In this document: one piece after another, positions 15,929 to 22,518 of the stretch
How the letters are laid out: every line of letters begins with the position of its first letter
Position numbering within the stretch: the stretch's first letter is position 1
Source of the DNA: Eubacteriaceae bacterium
GTDB lineage: Bacteria; Bacillota; Clostridia; Eubacteriales; UBA1433
Assembly (NCBI GenBank): GCA_012797825.1
Contig: JAAZOI010000072.1
Coordinates: 1 to 22,518, forward strand
Direction: 5' to 3'
DNA: 22,518 nucleotides
The notes under the pieces: model-generated
What the model saw: the letters and a program-made list of their open reading frames with translations, nothing else
Told to the model about the DNA's origin: nothing
Databases searched by the model: none
Program-made: the position numbers and the translations under genes

Positions 15929-16738
15929 ATGAAAAAAACTGTTATTATACTTATAACATTACTTTTATTAGTTGCAATGCTTACGGGATGCGGAGCTCCT
16001 TCGACAAAAGGACTGACACTGCAGGATGGTAAACTTTTAATCGGTGTAGACGATTCATACAAACCGATGGAGTACATTGATGAGAAGACGGGTGAGAGAG
16101 TTGGTTTTGATATTGATCTTGCCAATGCTCTAGGTAAAGAGCTTGGAGTTGAAATTCAATTTGTATCAACTGCATGGGATTCCATATTTATAGGCCTTGA
16201 CGCAGGCAAATACGACTGTATTATTTCATCTGTCAGTATGACAACCGAAAGACAACAAAACATGGAATTTACAAAACCATATCTGTCAAACGGTCAGGTT
16301 ATAATTGTAAGAGCCGGAGATACCAGCATAAAAACAGTTGCTGACCTTGCGGGCAAAAAAGTAGGCGTACAATTTCAGACAACAGCTGATACAGCTTGTG
16401 AAAAACAACGTCAGACAATCAATTTTAATTTAATAAAATATGATACCGGCGACCTTACAGTACTTGCTCTTAAAAGCGGTAACGTTGATGCCGCAGTTGT
16501 TGACATGGCTGTAGCTATAGGCTGGATAATTCAACAGCCGGATCAATATACAATAACAAGCGCTTCACTTACAAACGAGCCTATATCGATTGCTGTTAAA
16601 AAAGGCAACACAGCATTAAGAGACGCTTTACAAAAAGCTCTTGATAACGTAACAAAAGACGGTCAGCTGAGTCAAATTTCCACTAAATGGTTAAAAGCTG
16701 ATTATACCAAAAACATTGATACTAATCTTAGACAATAA
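15929..16738 (+). CDS. Polar amino acid ABC transporter substrate-binding lipoprotein
   Basis: A 269-residue extracytoplasmic solute-binding protein of family 3. A basic N-terminus and hydrophobic core end in the lipobox LTGC, so Cys21 should be lipidated. The mature domain has the usual layout: LLIGVDDSYKPMEY, GFDIDLANALGKELG, the ligand-site motif SMTTERQQNMEFTKPY (Arg for the carboxylate, Ser/Thr nearby), ADLAGKKVGVQ, and VDAAVVDMAVA whose Asp binds the alpha-amino group. The preferred amino acid cannot be fixed. The permease and ATPase genes follow in order. A strong hairpin separates it from the permease gene and may allow more binding protein than permease to be made. Confidence 0.93.
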   Translation: MKKTVIILITLLLLVAMLTGCGAPSTKGLTLQDGKLLIGVDDSYKPMEYIDEKTGERVGFDIDLANALGKELGVEIQFVSTAWDSIFIGLDAGKYDCIISSVSMTTERQQNMEFTKPYLSNGQVIIVRAGDTSIKTVADLAGKKVGVQFQTTADTACEKQRQTINFNLIKYDTGDLTVLALKSGNVDAAVVDMAVAIGWIIQQPDQYTITSASLTNEPISIAVKKGNTALRDALQKALDNVTKDGQLSQISTKWLKADYTKNIDTNLRQ

Positions 16739-16776
16739 ATTATAAATAAATATTATTTCTGACAATTTTGTGTTAT

Positions 16777-16821
16777 AATAAACTGACAACGGCGTTTTGC
16801 CTTTGTCGGTTTATTATTTTT
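16777..16821 (+). terminator. Hairpin with T-run between binding-protein and permease genes (partial terminator or RNA stabiliser)
   Basis: Left arm AATAAACTGACAA (16777-16789) pairs with TTGTCGGTTTATT (16803-16815), 13 pairs with one G-T, and a further GGC/GCC inside. TTTTT follows at 16817-16821, and the permease ribosome site AAGGGGTGA comes straight after. It looks like an attenuating terminator within the operon. TGTTATAAT at 16771-16779 just before it is an extended -10 without a clear -35, so a second promoter is also possible. Confidence 0.7.
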
Positions 16822-16834
16822 AAGGGGTGAACAT

Positions 16835-17488
16835 ATGACTGCGGCACAAGTAAAGGCGTTATTTGAAGGAACACTTGTAACATTAGAACTTACATTAATT
16901 AGCATAGCAATAGGACTCGTATTTGCACTGATACTAGCCTTGGGCAGGATGTCCAAAAATAAAATTCTAAGCGGTATAACATGGGTGTACGTTTGGGTAT
17001 TCAGAGGGACTCCTTTAATGCTTCAGCTAATTGTTGCATATTTTGCCATTCCGCTTTTAAGCAAGTCTTTGACAGGAAATTATCTTAATCTGAGCATGTT
17101 CGGAGCGGCAGTGCTTGGACTTACACTTAACACTGCTGCATATCTTGCGGAAATTTTCAGAGCAGGAATTCAGTCAATAGACAAAGGTCAGATGGAAGCG
17201 GCAAAAGCATTAGGGATGACATACGGACAAGCTATGATGAAAATAATAATCCCTCAGACTTACAGAAGAGTAATACCTCCTTTCGCAAATGAATTTGTTA
17301 TGATTTTAAAAGATACGTCGCTGGTAATTGTTATAGGGCTGTCTGAACTTACAAGGGTAAGCAAACAATTTGCGGCTGGCGGTGAATGGAAATTTTATTT
17401 TATTGCAGGCGCCATATATCTGTTTTTAACAACAGTGTTTACAGTACTGTTTGACAAAATGGAAAAAAAGGCTTCCAAATACGAGTGA
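16835..17488 (+). CDS. Polar amino acid ABC transporter permease
   Basis: A 217-residue membrane protein of the HisM/GlnP type with about five transmembrane helices. It begins with a region typical of the family (VKALFEGTLVTLELTLISI), has FRGTPLMLQL, and the EAA loop GQMEAAKALGMTYGQAM followed by IIIPQTYRRVIPPFANE, which docks on the ATPase. AAGGGGTGA lies just upstream of the ATG. The ATPase gene begins 16 bases downstream. A single permease gene implies a homodimeric pore. Confidence 0.94.
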   Translation: MTAAQVKALFEGTLVTLELTLISIAIGLVFALILALGRMSKNKILSGITWVYVWVFRGTPLMLQLIVAYFAIPLLSKSLTGNYLNLSMFGAAVLGLTLNTAAYLAEIFRAGIQSIDKGQMEAAKALGMTYGQAMMKIIIPQTYRRVIPPFANEFVMILKDTSLVIVIGLSELTRVSKQFAAGGEWKFYFIAGAIYLFLTTVFTVLFDKMEKKASKYE

Positions 17489-17504
17489 TAAAGAGGTTAA
17501 ATAT

Positions 17505-18263
17505 ATGAGCATGATAAAAATTGAAGGCGTACATAAGTATTTTGGGACAAATCACGTACTTGATGATATAAATTTAGAGATTGAACAAGGCGAAGTTATG
17601 TGTGTAGTAGGTCCTTCGGGAAGCGGGAAAAGCACTATGCTTAGATGCCTTAACCATTTGGAAAGAATTACTTCAGGAAAAATTTATATTGACAATGAGC
17701 TTGCAGACCACAGGGAAAATGACAAAGATATTTTGAAAGCGGACTCCAAAAAAGTTTCCTTATTATGCGCGGAACTTGGGATGGTGTTTCAGCGTTTCAA
17801 TCTGTTCCCGCACAAGACTGCTTTGCAGAATATAACAATAGCTCCTATAACAGTAAGAAAGACAAATAAGGAAGAAGCTGAGGCTAAGGCGATGGAGCTG
17901 CTTACAAAAGTAGGGCTTGCTGAAAAAGCAAATGAGTATCCGTCTAGACTGTCGGGCGGGCAGCAGCAAAGAGTTGCAATTGCAAGAGCGCTTGCTATGG
18001 AGCCGAAAATTATGCTCTTTGACGAACCGACAAGCGCGCTTGATCCTGAGCTTGTAGGAGAGGTTTTAGAAGTTATGAAACAGCTTGCTAAAGACGGGAT
18101 GACGATGATGGTAGTAACGCATGAGATGGGTTTTGCAAGAGAAGTAGGTACAAGACTTATATTTATGGATCAGGGTAAAATAGTTGAACAAGGCACTCCA
18201 AAAGAAGTATTTGAAAACCCGAAAAATGAAAGAACAAAAGAATTTTTTAGAAGTATTTTATAA
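17505..18263 (+). CDS. Polar amino acid ABC transporter ATP-binding protein
   Basis: A 252-residue ABC ATPase of the GlnQ/HisP type that powers the importer. Walker A GPSGSGKST is at 36-44, the Q-loop Gln at 96 (MVFQRFNLFPH), signature LSGGQQQ at 149-155, Walker B IMLFDEP at 169-175 with ALDPE as D-loop, and the switch His206 in VTHEMG. A longer frame from 17451 would run back into the permease gene; the start at 17505 has GAGGT 8 bases upstream and gives the standard MSMIKIEGVHKYFG beginning. It is the last gene of the importer operon. Confidence 0.95.
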   Translation: MSMIKIEGVHKYFGTNHVLDDINLEIEQGEVMCVVGPSGSGKSTMLRCLNHLERITSGKIYIDNELADHRENDKDILKADSKKVSLLCAELGMVFQRFNLFPHKTALQNITIAPITVRKTNKEEAEAKAMELLTKVGLAEKANEYPSRLSGGQQQRVAIARALAMEPKIMLFDEPTSALDPELVGEVLEVMKQLAKDGMTMMVVTHEMGFAREVGTRLIFMDQGKIVEQGTPKEVFENPKNERTKEFFRSIL

Positions 18264-18274
18264 ATGTATAATTC

Positions 18275-18298
18275 GGAAGGCGGCAGCCTTCCTTTTTT
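18275..18298 (+). terminator. Intrinsic terminator of the ABC transporter operon
   Basis: Perfect 7-bp GC-rich stem GGAAGGC / GCCTTCC with loop GGCA, followed by six T (18293-18298), 11 bases after the ATPase stop codon. Confidence 0.92.
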
Positions 18299-18428
18299 AT
18301 TATAAAATTAAATATGTTAAGTATAAATAATCGATATATCAGCCCAATATTAATTTGTTGCAAAGCCTAAAAATACTTTAGATTAATTAAATTATAAATG
18401 CAAAATAGTTTTTAATAAAACAAATTTC

Positions 18429-18437
18429 TGATATAAT
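18429..18437 (+). promoter_or_regulatory. Extended -10 promoter of the Mur-ligase operon
   Basis: TGATATAAT (TG-n-TATAAT) lies 36 bases before the start codon. The -35 region TTTTTA at 18409-18414 is weak. The rest of the spacer from 18299 is AT-rich and I see nothing else in it. Confidence 0.55.
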
Positions 18438-18473
18438 AATAAAACGCTAAAAATATCAGGAGCAGTTATAAAA

Positions 18474-19847
18474 ATGAGATTTGTAACGGAACTTTTGTTC
18501 GCAAAAATTATTGTATTTTTAATCAATATTATAAATCCTCAAAAAGGAACTTCTTTTCCTGGAAAGATAATTAACAAAATTGACAGTAATTTCATAGGAA
18601 AATTTAAAGGAATAGATTTAAATAAAGTAGTATTTATAACCGGAACAAACGGCAAAAGCACGCTTACAAATCTGCTTTATCATATACTTAAGAAAAACGG
18701 GTTAAATGTAATATCAAACACGGAAGGCGCAAATCAAAAATGCGGTATTGCGACTGCTTTGATTAAAAACTCGACTTTACTGGGCAAAGTAAAAGGGCAG
18801 TATTTTATATTTGAAATCGATGAACGCAGCCTGTATCAAATATACCCTTACATTAAAGCAAAGCACATGGTTATTACAAATATTCAAAAGGATCAGGTTC
18901 AGCGAAACGGAGATCCTGATTATATTGTGCGGAAGTTACGAGAAGTTATAAATTCTGATATGACGCTGTATTTAAACAATGATGAGCCCAGATGCAAATC
19001 GTTTGAAGATTTGAGTGAAAATATAGTTTATTTCGGAGTGGATAAGAACAGCCAGTCTTTTGTAAAAAACGGCTTTTTGGATATAAGCATGCCTTGCCCT
19101 GTTTGCGGAAGAAGGATAGAGTTTAATTACTTAAATGTCGATAACATAGGTAATTTTTATTGTCCGCAATGCGGCTTCGCTTCGCAGAAAATCCCTGATG
19201 TAAAAGTTGTAGATATAAATTATGATATGGACAGGTTCAGCATTAATAACCAGATTTTTCAGATGCCTTACAATGTTCCTTTTATGCTGTATAATTATTC
19301 CGGCGCTGTTGCGGTCGCTTTAAAACTGGGATTAAAAATTGAAGATATTGCTTCAGCATTTGCAAGCTTTAAAAATGTAGGCGGCAGGATAGAAAGCATA
19401 AGATACCATAAAAAAGTAATTAAGTATATAAGAATAAAACAGGAAAACCCGGAAACGCTACAGTCTGCCATAGACAGCGTGGCAAATGATAAAAATGAAA
19501 AAGTATTTATTCTGGGGCTGAATGAAATTGTAGATTTTGACCCGCATTATACTAATACGTTTTATGCTTATGACTGCGATTTTAAAAATTTAATTAATTC
19601 AAATGTAGCTAAATATGTTTGTTTTTCAAAATATGTATGTTATGACACGGCTTTGAGATTCATATATGAAGGCGTAGACGAAGAAAAAATAATAATTCTG
19701 CCGACAAAAGATGTAAGTATTTTACTTGATACAATAGATAATCTTCAGTGCGGTAATGTTTATTTAATAACGTGGCTGAAAACTTTCAATCAGATAAAAG
19801 AATATGTTAGATCAAGCCAAAAACTGGAGCAGCAGCAAAATGGATAA
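18474..19847 (+). CDS. MurT-like Mur ligase with altered C-terminal domain
   Basis: A 457-residue Mur ligase closest to MurT, the subunit that with GatD amidates the D-glutamate of lipid II. Intact features: hydrophobic N-terminus, P-loop GTNGKST (57-63), NTEGAN (82-87), FEIDERS, TNIQKDQVQRNGDPD, LNNDEP, and the MurT-specific zinc ribbon with Cys208, 211, 230 and 233. The C-terminal DUF1727 part is changed: the usual KNPAG reads ENPET (about 324-328), and the DGRDxSW motif that meets the GatD active site is replaced by a stretch reading DFDPHYTNTFY (about 354-364), though YDCDF beyond it aligns. AGGAG lies 11 bases before the ATG. It overlaps the GatD-like gene by 8 bases. ATP-dependent ligation seems possible; the nitrogen donor is uncertain. 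Confidence 0.85.
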   Translation: MRFVTELLFAKIIVFLINIINPQKGTSFPGKIINKIDSNFIGKFKGIDLNKVVFITGTNGKSTLTNLLYHILKKNGLNVISNTEGANQKCGIATALIKNSTLLGKVKGQYFIFEIDERSLYQIYPYIKAKHMVITNIQKDQVQRNGDPDYIVRKLREVINSDMTLYLNNDEPRCKSFEDLSENIVYFGVDKNSQSFVKNGFLDISMPCPVCGRRIEFNYLNVDNIGNFYCPQCGFASQKIPDVKVVDINYDMDRFSINNQIFQMPYNVPFMLYNYSGAVAVALKLGLKIEDIASAFASFKNVGGRIESIRYHKKVIKYIRIKQENPETLQSAIDSVANDKNEKVFILGLNEIVDFDPHYTNTFYAYDCDFKNLINSNVAKYVCFSKYVCYDTALRFIYEGVDEEKIIILPTKDVSILLDTIDNLQCGNVYLITWLKTFNQIKEYVRSSQKLEQQQNG

Positions 19848-20589
19848 TATAGTTTTAAAAACAGCTTTTTTATATCCCGATATTTTTTGCCTTAACGGAG
19901 AGCGCGGCAATATAAGCGCTCTATGCAGGACAGCGGAGCGTCTTGGCGTAAAAATGATGGTGGATAGGATAAATTCACCCGACAGCGCGATAAATTTTGA
20001 TACTTATGATATTTTTTATATACCTTCAGGAGAACTTAAATATATAATTTCGACTGCGCAGGCGTTGAATAAACAACATTCGAGCATTAAAAAAGCAATT
20101 GATGGGGGAAAAATATTTTTAGTAACTGGAACCAGCATTGCCCTATTCGCGGACAAAATAATACGCGCTGATAAAAGCGAATATTCCGCTCTGGGTATAG
20201 GGAATTTTGATTGCATGGAAAGAGCGGAAGTGTACGGAAATGATTTAGTTTTTGACACTAAGGTGTTTGATAAATATTTAAGAATTACAGGATGCCAGAT
20301 AAGCTTAATAAATACGATTTTAAAAGGCGGGGCTAAGCCTTTGGGAGAAGTAGTTTACGGATACGGCAACAACGGCGGAGCGGATGAAGGAATAATTATC
20401 AATAACTGCATTCTTACAAATGCTTTAGGTCCGGTCCTTATAAAAAATCCGCAATTGGCGGCGGCGGTTATCCGTCTTGCTTTAAAAAACAGAGATATTG
20501 ATATAAAACTTAATGATGTTGATTTTGAAATTGAGAATAATTCGGCAATAAAAATCTGGGAGTTTATCGAAGAAAAAATAAAGAAATAA
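19840..20589 (+). CDS. GatD-like class I amidotransferase fold, catalytic residues missing
   Basis: A 249-residue partner of the MurT-like protein. The start at 19840 gives a normal GatD beginning and has GGAG 10 bases upstream inside the MurT-like gene. Collinearity with GatD is clear in RGNISALCRTAERLGVK, DIFYI, GEVVYGYGNNG, DEGI and GPVLIKNPQLA. By recalled Staphylococcus aureus GatD, the nucleophile elbow CGGYQ is GTSIA here (Gly97 at the cysteine position), the catalytic histidine of YLHGP is Leu196, GGGSDREQ is PSGELKYI, and ENHGGR is QISLIN. It therefore should not hydrolyse glutamine. The frame is open and coupled to its neighbour, so a structural or new role is more likely than decay. 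Confidence 0.8.
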   Translation: MDNIVLKTAFLYPDIFCLNGERGNISALCRTAERLGVKMMVDRINSPDSAINFDTYDIFYIPSGELKYIISTAQALNKQHSSIKKAIDGGKIFLVTGTSIALFADKIIRADKSEYSALGIGNFDCMERAEVYGNDLVFDTKVFDKYLRITGCQISLINTILKGGAKPLGEVVYGYGNNGGADEGIIINNCILTNALGPVLIKNPQLAAAVIRLALKNRDIDIKLNDVDFEIENNSAIKIWEFIEEKIKK

Positions 20590-20604
20590 TATAAGGAGCG
20601 GCGA

Positions 20605-20874
20605 ATGAAAGCGGTAATAACTGTAATAGGAAAAGACAGGACAGGAATTATTTATAACGTAAGCAAAATATTGTATCATCATAATGTAAATATAGAAGAT
20701 CTAAATCAAACAATAATGCAGGACAACTTTACGATGCTTATGCTTGTTAACTGCGCGAAAATGGATTGCACTTTTGAGGAACTGAAAGCGGCATTGCGCG
20801 CTGCCGGTGAAAGTATAGGCATGTCAATAAGGATACAAAGAGAAGATATTTTTGATGCAATGCACAAAATATAG
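20605..20874 (+). CDS. ACT-domain protein (UPF0237 type)
   Basis: An 89-residue protein made of one ACT-type domain: KAVITVIGKDRTGIIYNVSKIL at the start, then HNVNIEDLNQTIM and MLMLVNC. It belongs to the small stand-alone ACT proteins (UPF0237), thought to bind a small ligand such as an amino acid; none has been firmly assigned. AAGGAG lies six bases before the ATG. It begins 15 bases after the GatD-like gene and ends 9 bases before the UPF0210 gene. ACT plus UPF0210 is a frequent gene pair in Firmicutes, so the two probably act together. Confidence 0.9.
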   Translation: MKAVITVIGKDRTGIIYNVSKILYHHNVNIEDLNQTIMQDNFTMLMLVNCAKMDCTFEELKAALRAAGESIGMSIRIQREDIFDAMHKI

Positions 20875-20883
20875 GAGATAATT

Positions 20884-22245
20884 ATGCCGCTTATTAATAA
20901 AGATATTTTAGAAACAATTAAAATGATTGAGAGAGACAATCTTGATATAAGAACCACAACGATGGGGATATCGCTGCTGGACTGCGTGTCGCATGACCCT
21001 AAAGTGACGGCGCAGAGAATATACGACAAAATAACAAAAAAAGCGCATAACTTAGTCAAAACAGCCGAGGAAATAGGAAAAGAATTCGGAATACCCGTAA
21101 TAAACAAACGGGTAGCAGTGACTCCGATATCGTTAATCGGAGGCAAAGCTGATAAAGATGATTATATAGAAATAGCCGCGGCTCTCGACAGGGCTGCGCT
21201 GGAGCTCGGCATAGATTTTATCGGCGGATATTCGGCTTTAGTACATAAAGGGTTTACAAATAATGACATTGCTTTTATAGACTCTATTCCGCAGGCATTA
21301 GCGGAGACCGAAAAAGTATGTTCAAGCGTAAATGTCGGAAGCACTAAAGCGGGCATTAACATGGACGCCATTAAAATGCTGGGCTATATTATTAAAGAAA
21401 CGGCATATCTTACACGTGAAAGCGAATCGTTGGGGTGCGCTAAATTTGTTGCTTTTGCCAATGCTGTCGAGGATAATCCATTTATGGCAGGGGCATTCCA
21501 CGGAGTCGGCGAGCCTGAAGCAGTTATTAATGTAGGCGTGTCGGGACCCGGCGTTGTGAAATCCGCTCTGGAAAAAGTAAAAGGCCGCTCAATAGATGAA
21601 GTTGCCGAAACAATTAAAAAAACGGCTTTTAAAATAACTCGCGCAGGAATGCTTGTTGGTAATGAAATGAGCAAAAGGACGAATATTCCGTTCGGAATAA
21701 TGGATTTGTCACTAGCCCCTACCCCTAAAGTGGGGGACAGCGTAGCTGAAATTCTTGAGATAATGGGGCTTGAAAAATGCGGCACCCACGGCACGACAGC
21801 CGCGCTTGCTTTATTAAACGATGCCGTAAAAAAAGGCGGAATAATGGCATGCTCGCATGTAGGAGGACTGAGCGGTGCATTTATTCCTGTAAGCGAGGAT
21901 GCCGGCATGATTGACGCCGTTATTTGCGGAGCACTGACATTTGATAAGCTTGAGGCTATGACGAGTGTATGCTCAGTAGGACTTGACATGATAGCGGTTT
22001 GTGGAGATGTGCCTGAGAGCACGATATCAGCGATAATTGCCGATGAAGCGGCTATAGGCGTTATAAACAATAAAACGACCGCAGTCAGGATAATACCGGC
22101 ATACGGGAAAAAAATAGGGGATGTAGTAAATTTCGGAGGACTTTTAGGCAAAGCGCCTGTTATGGCAATAAGCGAATATTCCAGCGAAGAATTTATTATG
22201 CGAGGCGGAAGAATACCAGCACCTGTGCACAGTTTTAAGAATTAG
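20884..22245 (+). CDS. UPF0210/DUF711 (PFL-like fold) protein
   Basis: A 453-residue protein of the UPF0210 (DUF711) family, whose fold resembles pyruvate formate-lyase and ribonucleotide reductase but whose function is unknown. Family features are the N-terminal DILETIKMIERDNLDIRT and GISLLDC, NKRVAVTPISLIGG, AGAFHGVGEPEAVINVGVSG, IPFGIMDLSLAPTPKVGDSVA, and KCGTHGTTAALALLND. No C-terminal glycyl-radical motif of the RVAGY kind is present, so radical chemistry of the PFL kind cannot be inferred. AGGAGA precedes the ATG. It is the last gene of the probable four-gene operon starting with the MurT-like gene. Confidence 0.92.
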   Translation: MPLINKDILETIKMIERDNLDIRTTTMGISLLDCVSHDPKVTAQRIYDKITKKAHNLVKTAEEIGKEFGIPVINKRVAVTPISLIGGKADKDDYIEIAAALDRAALELGIDFIGGYSALVHKGFTNNDIAFIDSIPQALAETEKVCSSVNVGSTKAGINMDAIKMLGYIIKETAYLTRESESLGCAKFVAFANAVEDNPFMAGAFHGVGEPEAVINVGVSGPGVVKSALEKVKGRSIDEVAETIKKTAFKITRAGMLVGNEMSKRTNIPFGIMDLSLAPTPKVGDSVAEILEIMGLEKCGTHGTTAALALLNDAVKKGGIMACSHVGGLSGAFIPVSEDAGMIDAVICGALTFDKLEAMTSVCSVGLDMIAVCGDVPESTISAIIADEAAIGVINNKTTAVRIIPAYGKKIGDVVNFGGLLGKAPVMAISEYSSEEFIMRGGRIPAPVHSFKN

Positions 22246-22262
22246 TATAGTAAAAAAATAAT

Positions 22263-22291
22263 AAGAACTGCCAAAACGCAGTTCTTTTTTT
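22263..22291 (+). terminator. Bidirectional intrinsic terminator
   Basis: Perfect 9-bp stem AAGAACTGC / GCAGTTCTT with loop CAAAAC, followed by T to 22291 on the plus strand. On the minus strand the same stem is followed by ATTATTTTTTT, so it can also end the convergent Mur-ligase transcript. Confidence 0.92.
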
Positions 22292-22300
22292 ATTAAAGAT

Positions 22301-22518
22301 TTATTTCTCTGTTAGTGATAAGTATTCTCTTACGGTTTGCTCATCGCTGTACGGAATGTGCTGTTTATTGACTTCCATATATTTATAATGCCCCATGCCT
22401 GACAATACTACGCTGTCGCCTTGTTTTGCTATAGACAGAGCGTACTGAACGGCATCTTTTCTTTTGCCTATTGTTAAAACATCGGAATTTTGCGGAATGC
22501 CTTTTTTAATATCTTCAA
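22301..22518 (-). CDS. C-terminal end of a MurE-like Mur ligase, 5' end outside window
   Basis: The last 71 residues of a minus-strand frame that runs off the right edge and stops at 22301. The segment EDIKKGIP, then GKRKDAVQYALSIAKQGDSVVLSG, then PYSDEQTVREYL follows the order of the MurE C-terminal domain (DRxxAI, ligand loop, FDDxE). The usual GKGHE loop reads GMGHY here and the Asp of DRxxAI is Lys, so it is a divergent member. It could be a UDP-MurNAc-dipeptide amino acid ligase or another peptide-adding Mur ligase. It converges on the UPF0210 gene across a shared terminator. Confidence 0.75.
   Translation of the reverse strand, partial: EDIKKGIPQNSDVLTIGKRKDAVQYALSIAKQGDSVVLSGMGHYKYMEVNKQHIPYSDEQTVREYLSLTEK

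Noticed and set aside
17451..17504. Upstream start for the ABC ATPase overlapping the permease gene
   Set aside because: The extra 18 residues do not resemble the family, and the ATG at 17505 has a proper ribosome site.
19804..19839. Upstream start for the GatD-like protein
   Set aside because: The added 12 residues are a frame-shifted reading of the MurT-like C-terminus; the ATG at 19840 fits the family start and has GGAG upstream.
21384..22151. Open frame of 255 codons on the minus strand
   Set aside because: It lies entirely opposite the well-supported UPF0210 gene, has a Pro/Ser/Ala-rich composition typical of antisense frames, and has no ribosome site.
20884..22245. UPF0210 protein as a glycyl-radical enzyme
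   Set aside because: The fold family is PFL-like, but no glycyl-radical loop motif is present near the C-terminus and no activating enzyme gene is adjacent.

Overview
The window is low-GC DNA with densely packed, often overlapping genes, strong AGGAGG-type ribosome binding sites and many ATA and AGA codons. The gene families point to a Gram-positive anaerobe-like Firmicute, most likely an uncultured member of the Clostridia: the PHP-rapZ-yvcK-whiA cluster, a MurT/GatD-type gene pair, a PurF with the Bacillus-type iron-sulphur cysteines, and Gram-positive style lipoproteins. I cannot name a genus. Most genes are housekeeping genes.

Layout. (1) 1-7328: end of a de novo purine operon, purF (5' end missing)-purM-purN-purH-purD. 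It is followed without a gap by a lipoprotein metallo-beta-lactamase-fold hydrolase and a small DUF3006 protein. A two-helix membrane protein with a zinc ribbon comes next, with its own promoter, and then a terminator. (2) 7353-7537: a single tRNA-Tyr gene with promoter and terminator. (3) 7678-8646: a seven-helix membrane LuxR-type regulator. Its stop codon overlaps that of whiA on the other strand. (4) 8643-12140, minus strand: operon PHP phosphoesterase-rapZ-yvcK-whiA. (5) 12237-14727: pfkA-pyk, two control enzymes of glycolysis, behind a good sigma-A promoter. (6) 14759-15246: a single-gene unit for a 133-residue protein I do not recognise. (7) 15237-15758, minus strand: a hotdog-fold thioesterase. 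(8) 15868-18298: a polar amino acid ABC importer (lipoprotein, permease, ATPase) with a large hairpin between the first two genes. (9) 18429-22291: a probable four-gene operon of a MurT-like Mur ligase, a GatD-like protein, an ACT-domain protein and a UPF0210/DUF711 protein. (10) 22301-22518, minus strand: the C-terminal end of another Mur ligase, MurE-like.

The most interesting point is the MurT/GatD-like pair. In sequenced Gram-positives these two proteins amidate the D-glutamate of lipid II, with GatD releasing ammonia from glutamine. Here the GatD-like protein keeps its overall frame and some scaffold motifs. It has lost the nucleophile cysteine, the catalytic histidine and the other glutaminase motifs, and the MurT-like partner has lost the C-terminal motif that normally completes the GatD active site. 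The ATP-binding half and zinc ribbon of the MurT-like protein are intact. Both reading frames are open, so this looks like a concerted change of function rather than decay.
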